DNA of 64,000 nucleotides from contig CM077116.1 of NCBI GenBank assembly GCA_039619475.1, positions 171,199,363 to 171,263,362 on the forward strand, read 5' to 3'. Below, piece after piece: positions 57,930 to 64,000 of the stretch. The position numbers and the translations under genes are program-made. The number at the start of each line of letters is the position of its first letter. Positions within the stretch are counted from its first letter, which is position 1. The notes below the pieces were generated by a model. The model ran no database searches. It was not told the origin of the DNA and saw only the letters and a program-made list of their open reading frames with translations. This DNA is from Icerya purchasi (Eukaryota > Arthropoda > Insecta > Hemiptera > Monophlebidae).

Positions 57930-58465
57930 CTTTCCTTCAGAAACTATTTCTTAACCTTTGTTTAAATGTATCAGCGTTCTAAAAGGTGCACTGTGAATAA
58001 CTGTAAAAAGTACCAAATCGGCTTGTTTAGGTGTAGAAAAATCGAGATAAATAGGAAAGGGTCGAGGATGTTCTTATTTAAGAACACCGGTCAGTAAAGT
58101 ATTCGATGAGAAAGTACCGCCGTTTGCTTTTACTGAGAACCTCTTTACCGGAATCGGTATTCAGTTAGTTTAACAATTTAGCATCAGCGGGTATCAAAGG
58201 CTTTTTTAATGTCAAGTGTTCGAGTTAAAATTTCGGTTAGCTTACTTATTTGTAAAATAGCGAATACATTTATGAGGAAAGCCAAATTAATGACGATATA
58301 ATTATGTTTCTATTGTTGCGATATTTTTTATCAATCTAGAAAGATCTGGATCTTAGCAATTTTGCGGAGTATTTGATTTAAAAAATAGGTCGGTAAGTAA
58401 CCGTGAACGCATAATTTTTGTCCGGCTTCGGAAGAGGGATAATCAACTTTTTCACGAATCATAAA
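57930..58465 (-). mobile_element. Jockey-clade RT fragment, badly decayed (minus)
   Basis: On the minus strand, in changing frames: KLIIPLPKPDKNYAFTVTYR with PI (RT motif 1-2 region, about 58450-58395), LDIKKAFDT (motif A with catalytic Asp, about 58220), FSVKANGGTFSSNTLLTGVL (motif B approach; the PQGS is replaced by a stop), then HPRPFPIYLDFSTPKQADLV and LF, where the catalytic ADD is destroyed. Order and spacing fit Jockey RT. Many stops and deletions. Confidence 0.65.
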
Positions 58466-58645
58466 AAAAAAACTTGAAATGAAAATGTAGTTTATTAACT
58501 ATAGTGGAATTTAATGATTTCATCGATAATGACGAAAATATGCTATTGCATGTTAGAAAAGAAGATAAAAAAAGAATCATAAAATACTTGATAAGTAAAT
58601 TTTTAGTGCTATAACATAAACGCTTTGCTAAGCTTCGTGAATCTA

Positions 58646-59106
58646 ATTGACTCGCGACTATCCGAATTAATTGGCTGGTCAGCCGATCCAGATAGCAAGC
58701 AATCCGGATACGCCGGAGTGTAAGGGACGACTTGCTACAAAAGCTACAGTATTTATATTAAATGACGGTACACTATTGTACTGTATGTGTACATTAATGA
58801 GAATATGGTTGATACTGTACGGCTGTTTTGTAAATGAATTTTACAGCTGTATTAAAATATCGTTACAACAAAGCAAATGATCTGTACACAATATTTGTAA
58901 TTAACAACAAATTGTTTAAAATATATACACTATAAACCTTAAATATTGTAAATTAAATGAAAAAATGAAAATTACGCGTACTGCGTATAGCTGTGGATTT
59001 TAAAAAAGCGCTTTGGCTTTTTCTTCTTTATTTATTTATTTATTTATTTATGTTTTTGAAAAGTCGATCCGTATAATACGGAGTCCGGATACTCGCGAGT
59101 CGAATG
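58646..59106. mobile_element. pogo/Tigger-like MITE
   Basis: Inverted termini gactcgcgactatccg (58649-58664) and cggatactcgcgagtc (59086-59101) pair at 15 of 16 positions, and TA dinucleotides flank the element (58644-58645, 59107-59108). TIRs of the type ..GA.TC.CGA.TATCCG.. and a TA duplication are typical of pogo/Tigger (Tc1/mariner superfamily). The interior includes a ccgatccag...aatccggatacgccg region and a TTTA repeat (59028-59051). The 69-codon plus frame inside is not a transposase, so the copy is non-autonomous. It lies just upstream of the SH3 exon, probably in an intron. Confidence 0.65.
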
Positions 59107-59263
59107 TATTTCTCTATTAATAAATAACACTTTAATGTTTTCTTTAGATAAACATAATTTTAAAATATTTACCCAATATATAAATGTAAAAGCAAATATT
59201 TATGTCCATTAAAAATTTATTTCGAAAGATGGTTTTATTAAATTTTCAATTGAAATCTTCTAG

Positions 59264-59413
59264 ATTATTGGTCCAAGTATGTGACGAGCCATCTAGAACT
59301 GGCCTTATACCTATGGATTATTTAAAGAAGGCACCTGCTAGTCGAACAAATACACCAGATTCTTTAGGACACGCGCAGAAGTCGAAAAAACAAGAAGCCA
59401 AATTTAATCGAGA
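59264..59413 (+). CDS. Unc-89: Unc-89/obscurin-type exon: SH3 C-terminus and linker
   Basis: Coding exon, open in frame with a protein-like sequence: LLVQVCDEPSRTGLIPMDYL. GLIP.DYL is the closing 3-10 helix/last-strand signature of SH3 domains, which bind proline-rich ligands. A polar linker follows (SRTNTPDSLGHAQKSKKQEA). The acceptor is ttgaaatcttctag (AG at 59262-59263) and the donor is cgaga|gtaagt (GT at 59414-59415). Incoming phase supplies one base and outgoing phase leaves two (GA), which the next exon completes to Glu. SH3 followed closely by a DH domain suits obscurin/UNC-89, the giant sarcomeric M-line protein. Other SH3-RhoGEF proteins (PIX, Intersectin, ASEF types) fit the SH3 text less well. 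The first half of the SH3 must lie upstream and was not found. Confidence 0.75.
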
Positions 59414-60831
59414 GTAAGTAATAGTAATAATAACAATAATCATAGCTGTAACCATCTTATTGTTACAATTTCGACTTGCACAAATTTATGTTTTGTTCCG
59501 ACTGTCGCCATCTGCTGTTTATTTTTCTTTAGTTCTGTCTAATCATTCTGGTTCTTCCTGTTTTTCTTTTCATCCCTGACTCCTACGCTGTCAATATTTT
59601 TATTTGTCTATCGCCATCAATATGTCTAGCCCTTTACTACTTTGCTTCCATTATTTCCTCAGCTATGTCCATAATAAAGTTATTTTTCGAATGTGTTTTT
59701 TTTAATCTTATCTTTAAAATTTTTTTTTTAAATGTTTCTTTGTTTAAATTTATGAAACTGTTTCAATACACTATACATACATAATTATGCCGAACGATAA
59801 CCTTTTGAGCCCAGTAGATGTTGCATATATATTTATTTTTACTATGTAATGTTTAAAATATACTTAATAACAAAGGAATAATAAATCTTATGATAAAATG
59901 CGTATTTGTCTATTTCATTATAACATTTATTCTTTTCTTTTCAAGCATATTTATTAATTATAATTTATATGATAACAGCGGAGAAATTAAATAATGTAAA
60001 TTATTCATATTTTTGACTGTTTTGGCAAGTTTTAGCGGAATCTTTTATATTCAAATTCATTCATTTATTTAAATAATACGTTACGATAATGAGATGTCTT
60101 TGACGGTTCTTCCAAAGTAACAAAATGCGATTATTATTTGGTTAATAATACAACCCAGTTCAGTCGTGCATAATTATAATTAAATAGTAAATATAAATGA
60201 GCATTGTATTAAATATTTCATTGTTTATTGAATTGTATGGAAAATTACGTTTTCAGAAGTTTTTTCACAATATTTATAAACACTAACGATTCAGTATATT
60301 TCCACAATTATACTCCTTCACCTTACCCTTAAAAATTTAAACGTTGAATAATTGATATTTAATTTTGTTTCTTTAAAATTAACAAAAAATTGTGTTCGTT
60401 TCATCTTTTGTTTTTTTTAGACGTACATAAAATTCGTAAGTTTTACTTTTGTACTCTACAGTTTAAACCGACCAAGTATGTCCAAAAATTTTAAATTATT
60501 AATTAAAGTATTTTTAAAAAAATTTCAAAACATAATCGCAAATTTGTTTTGTGCACATACATATATATATATATAATGTACAAATTAGAGCATAATAGAT
60601 CAATACACACCATTCATTAACGTAAATATGTCATAAATGGTTGGTAAATCATTTTTTTTTTTTTCTGGATTCAGTAAAGTTGAAATCTATTTAATTTTTT
60701 TCTACATAATTTGAAATTTCATTGATGGATCATCACATTTTTTATATTTTACCCTTTTTTTTTTAAAGTAGAAGAATTTTTATGTTTTAAAAATTAATTA
60801 TTTTAGTACAGTGCTCGTCGTATTGTTATAG
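59414..60831 (+). other. intron between SH3 and DH exons
   Basis: 1,418 bases from GTAAGT to TTATAG, AT-rich, with (AT)n near 60562-60575 and T-runs near 60651-60664 and 60754-60763. No transposon recognised inside. Confidence 0.7.
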
Positions 60832-61008
60832 AGTGGTAATTGGTGAATTGATTGAAACAGAAGCGGAATTTGCCCAAGATATCCAAAGAGTAGTGGATAA
60901 ATATCTAACGCCTCTAGAACAAGAAACAAGACCAGCACCACGATTTGTTATGGACAATAAAGATATTATTTTTAATAATTTAAGGCAGATCTCGACTTTT
61001 CATAATGG
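60832..61008 (+). CDS. Unc-89: Unc-89/obscurin-type exon: start of RhoGEF (DH) domain
   Basis: The exon begins after the acceptor attgttatag (AG at 60830-60831); its first base completes the Glu codon left by the previous exon. It reads VVIGELIETEAEFAQDIQRV, VDKYLTPLEQE, then PRFVMDNKDIIFNNLRQIST and FHN. This is the CR1 region of a DH domain (conserved Glu in ELIETE, then Y..PL) and the following V.DN.DIIFNN...I..FHN stretch. DH domains drive GDP release from Rho-family GTPases. The donor is either agg-like tgg|gttggt (GT at 61009) or ttg|gtgtat (GT at 61013); both are weak, so the end is uncertain by four bases. The rest of the DH, and a PH domain, would be beyond the window. Confidence 0.8.
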
Positions 61009-61012
61009 GTTG

Positions 61013-61965
61013 GTGTATTAATATATTTTTATTCTTTTTTATACGGCTTGATTTATGAACAAGTCAACTTTTAATTTTTATGATAATAAATTTTCTGCTG
61101 CTTTTCAATAACACGTTCACGTAGTTTTTTTTTTCTTTTTTTTTTTTTTTGTTTTTTTTTAAACAATAAGAATGGTCTACTTGTATCTCTGCCAGTATTT
61201 ATTTTAGTGTTAGGTAAATATGTGATTATATTTTTGGAAATGTAAAAAGCAGAAACCTCAACAGGGAAGAATTTTTTTACATATTTTTCAACTTTAAATA
61301 GTTTTTCTTACAGCAGTGATATTTATTTTTTCTATCATTATCTACTTTAACATTACTACAATTTTGCAGCCCAGCATCGAAACCACTTGGTTACTTTTAA
61401 GACAAATTTACTCTAAACAGAAACTAACCTTCTTATTTCCAATATATGAATAGAATACAAAAAATAAAAAAGTAAAATAAAAAAGAATAAATAGATGAAA
61501 TGAAAACTAAATAACTCTTAAATATCTGCCATCTAAGTTGCAATCGACTATAAACCTGAATAAGGCAACCTAAGCTTAGTTCTCAGAACAAAGCAAATAC
61601 TGGATATTATAGGGAGGAAAAACCGACAGGGAAATTAAATCCCTGAAAAATATATCTCTGCATCTGCCAAATAATTTACAATGAAAATAACAAAAATGCC
61701 CCCCGAGTAACTAACCCTTGTGATCGCTGCAAATCAACTTTGACGTTTGACTTTGAAAATTCTGTGAAACGCGCGTATGCCCCATACGAAGACAACAGAT
61801 CAAGGTAACAAATTTCCTAATAAGCCTTTCAGGGATAGTTAACGACACATGATAATACCATGGTCTTGACGAGATGGTTGATTAGACTGTATTGTAGAAC
61901 CTACCTAGGTTTAAGTTGTTCTTTGTATTTATCCAATTTTTTGATTATCTCTTTTAATTTTCCGA
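61013..61965 (+). other. Unc-89 intron, left part
   Basis: AT-rich with long T-runs (61124-61160). A patch reading CDRCKSTLTFDFE on the plus strand near 61718 is isolated. The minus strand may continue decayed I-like sequence from the copy at 61.97-62.52 kb, but no motif proves it. Confidence 0.4.
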
Positions 61966-61969
61966 AATA

Positions 61970-62520
61970 AATCGGTAGAAGGGATGAAAGCGTATGGGAC
62001 ACCTCCAGAAGCAGCTTCCTTGATAAACAGATCGACATTATCGTTTCCCGCTATTTCACAGTGACTTGGAATCCAACAGAATTTCAAATTCATTCCTTTA
62101 TTAATTATCTTAAGGGATTTGTTTTCTTATTTCATATACCAGCGGGCGTAGTTTATAGTTAAGTGTATCACATTTTATCGCTGATAGTGAACTTAGGCTA
62201 TCACTGATAATTAGGTGTATCTTTTGTCGACATTAAGTGAGATTGTTAAAAACTCCAAAGCCTTATCTATAGCCAATAGTTCAGCAGTATAGACGGTCGC
62301 CTCGAGCGGCAGTTTAAACTTCTGTAGCGTTATTCCTTTGATAAAAAAAGCAGCACCTACTGCGCTACCACGTTCCTCGATTTTAAAACCGTCAGTAAAA
62401 ATTATAATACAATCATGATAATGGTTATTGATTAAATAATTAAATCGCAAACTAATGATATGAAGAGCTCGTTTATTTATGTCATAGGGAAAAAAAATTA
62501 ATTTGGAATTTAGAACGTAA
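61970..62520 (-). mobile_element. I-like RNase H remnant in the Unc-89 intron
   Basis: The minus-strand frame 62211-62450 reads CIIIFTDGFKIEERGSAVGA (first catalytic Asp box TDG.K), ITLQKFKLPLEATVYTAELL and AIDKALEFL (second box, A.YTAEL.AI..AL). After a frame change, HLIISDSLSSLSAIK (third box, SDS) follows near 62200, then FCWIPSHCEIAGNDNVD and KEAAS near 62070-62010 (W.PSH..I.GN...D..A.). All four RNase H boxes are thus present but interrupted. This is inserted opposite to the host gene. Confidence 0.75.
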
Positions 62521-62524
62521 ACAA

Positions 62525-63365
62525 TATAGAGTGAGTACTATCTAAAACAAAAAAGCAAAAGGGAGCAAAAGATAGCTGCAAACACTGAAACGCCATCTCC
62601 ATATATGAAAAAAGGTTTATTCAATATCACAGGTCTCTTGACAAACATATTATTTTTTCAAAATAAACATTGTACAAATTTTCAATTATTTTTAATTCTT
62701 TAATATTTCTCTATAAAAGTAAAACGATTTTTAACTAAGAGACGTAAAATATAAAAACCAGATTAGATTTAAGGACGTAACTCTTCCCATTTAACAACAT
62801 GTTGCAATTCCGCAGAAGCCACAAAAAAAAAAAAACAAAAAAAACCTAAGAATAAAAGTGTAGAAAGCAATACTGGATCTTGAAGAATTCAAAAATTTAA
62901 TGGTTAAGGAAACGGTAAAAATATACAGTTTGTGGAAAATTTAGCTAAAAAACACTAAACTTTAAAAATTTTAACATAATACGAAATAAAACTTTACAAA
63001 AGAGTATAGCAGTAGACATCTAATTAAGTATTTCCATTAATAATCGAATGATAACATTGGCAATTTTAACTGAGAGCAATAAAGTTCTTACAGTACCATT
63101 TACTTAAGTAGAGTTTCTATGGATATATTCGTTTTATAAAGTATCACTTTCCTCAGGGTTGATGAAAAAAAACAATTTACAAATATAGAAACCCTCAATG
63201 AACCTGGTTTTTTTTTTTGTTTGTTTTTTTTTGGCTTTAAAAACAAATTCCACCCGTTTCTATTGCTATCAATTGTATCCTATGCTATAACTATACCAAT
63301 ACCCTACTTTTTCTTACAAAATCATGGATTGCATGATATGTGATCGGTAGTGAAAGGATATAGTT
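62525..63365 (+). other. Unc-89 intron, AT-rich
   Basis: No recognised gene or repeat. A-runs at 62821-62834 and T-runs at 63209-63231. Confidence 0.4.
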
Positions 63366-63369
63366 CATA

Positions 63370-64000
63370 TTATACGGACACGGGATATTAACTAATAATA
63401 ACGCCCAATGAAGATCAGAAGTGTACGAAGTAATACATATAAGGGCATTCTAAGAACATGTGATCCGCACATCAGCCACTTTATCTACGTCCTTTGGATG
63501 AGTACAGAATGGGGAATCAATTCACTGGATTTTATAGAGAAAAGCAGGCATCATATTAGTCCCAGTGCGTAACCTACAGATTGCCACATAGAAATTGCTA
63601 GATGTCCGAGTGGCAACTGAGAATACCATGGTTTGACAGGGATATTCCTTTGGATTTTTTTAGAATGTTTGTTAGCATATGGGTTGTACCATAGAACTTC
63701 CCAATATTCTTTATGCATTCATTTTATTATACTTAATAAATTCTCGGATGGAATATGTCGTAGCATCCTACAATTACCAGCCACGTTCCTAGCCCAATTG
63801 TCGGCAACCTCATTCCCATATATAACCCCATGGGCTGGAATCCATGCAAACTGCACTAATAGGCCAGAAGCTTTCAAAGAAGAGATAGATGATTTAACCG
63901 AAGAGAATATATCATTTAATTTATAATTGAATGCCATTTTTGAAAAGGACATCAAACGTTTTTTCGAGTCCGATAGAATCAGGATATTTTTGTCGTTAAC
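63370..64000 (-). mobile_element. I-like RNase H remnant, cut by window edge
   Basis: From the right edge on the minus strand: KNILILSDSKK (third RNase H box), then VQFAWIPAHGVIYGNEVADN and WARNVAG (fourth box, W.PAH..I.GNE.AD..A). After a TGA, KEYWEVLWYNPYANKHSKKI and PWYS follow, and further on a damaged linker and D.DKV box near 63480. The first two RNase H boxes and the RT would lie beyond 64000. It has the same orientation as the 62 kb remnant, but text differs enough to be a different insertion or subfamily. Confidence 0.75.
63719..63955 (-). pseudogene. RNase H C-terminal segment of the I-like remnant
   Basis: 78 open codons around FAWIPAHGVIYGNEVADNWA. The ATG at 63953-63955 is internal, as the frame is open to the window edge through KNILILSDSKKRL. 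The TGA at its left end is followed in frame by more element-like coding, so it is a nonsense mutation and not a natural stop. Confidence 0.8.

Noticed and set aside
58671..58880. 69-codon plus frame inside the pogo-like MITE as a transposase remnant
   Set aside because: It lacks any DDE or HTH motif and starts within the terminal region of the element.

Overview
This window is animal, almost certainly insect, nuclear DNA: strongly AT-rich, full of homopolymer runs and AT microsatellites, with no dense or operon-like coding. The insect assignment rests on the transposable elements (Jockey-clade, I-like and R1-like non-LTR retrotransposons) and on two host exons of an SH3-RhoGEF protein of the obscurin/Unc-89 type. 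The species cannot be told from the sequence; a hemipteroid insect is only a guess.

Host coding. The firm host signal is on the + strand at 59.26-61.01 kb. One exon encodes the end of an SH3 domain and a linker, and a second encodes the start of a DH (RhoGEF) domain; their phases match exactly across a 1.4 kb intron. Everything to the right of the second exon would be intron. A weaker candidate, a DEG/ENaC (pickpocket)-like N-terminal piece with one in-frame stop, lies at 32.43-32.75 kb (+). An unidentified protein-like 65-codon frame lies at 7.76-7.96 kb (-).

Retroelements, left to right. A possible LTR fragment (0.62-0.77 kb) is followed by an I-like RT/RNase H remnant (0.78-2.28, +). A second LTR candidate with a tRNA-Lys-type primer binding site is at about 6.49-7.10 kb. 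I-like 3' pieces lie at 8.5-8.9 (+), 11.2-11.6 (+), 14.6-15.1 (-), 15.17-15.44 (+), 31.8-32.1 (-), 32.97-33.19 (+), 33.77-34.02 (-), 36.2-36.5 (+) and 38.74-40.14 kb (-, RT end plus RNase H). Two more RNase H remnants, at 61.97-62.52 and 63.37-64.0 kb (-), sit in the Unc-89 intron. Jockey-clade copies lie at 24.67-26.15 (+), 28.08-29.59 (-, the best preserved, with an open RT frame of about 400 codons), 43.9-44.52 (-), 57.93-58.46 (-) and perhaps 11.94-12.06 kb (+). An R1-like fragment is at 51.43-51.66 kb (+). Two copies of a short tRNA-like SINE family are at 26.95-27.1 and 35.86-36.0 kb.

DNA elements and inverted repeats. The window is rich in foldback structures: 22.44-22.68, 22.95-23.45, 34.04-34.22 and 48.07-48.25 kb. 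A 2.3 kb element at 48.25-50.6 kb has terminal inverted repeats of about 500 bp and carries a broken transposase-like gene. A pogo/Tigger-like MITE is at 58.65-59.11 kb. A 17-bp motif recurs three times at 53.88-53.98 kb and twice, inverted, at 56.28-56.35 kb, perhaps marking the ends of a 2.5 kb element.

The rest is AT-rich sequence without a recognisable gene. No tRNA gene, rRNA or CRISPR array was seen. Most elements are decayed and 5'-truncated, so the genes do not act together: this is a transposon graveyard around, and within an intron of, a host muscle-type gene.
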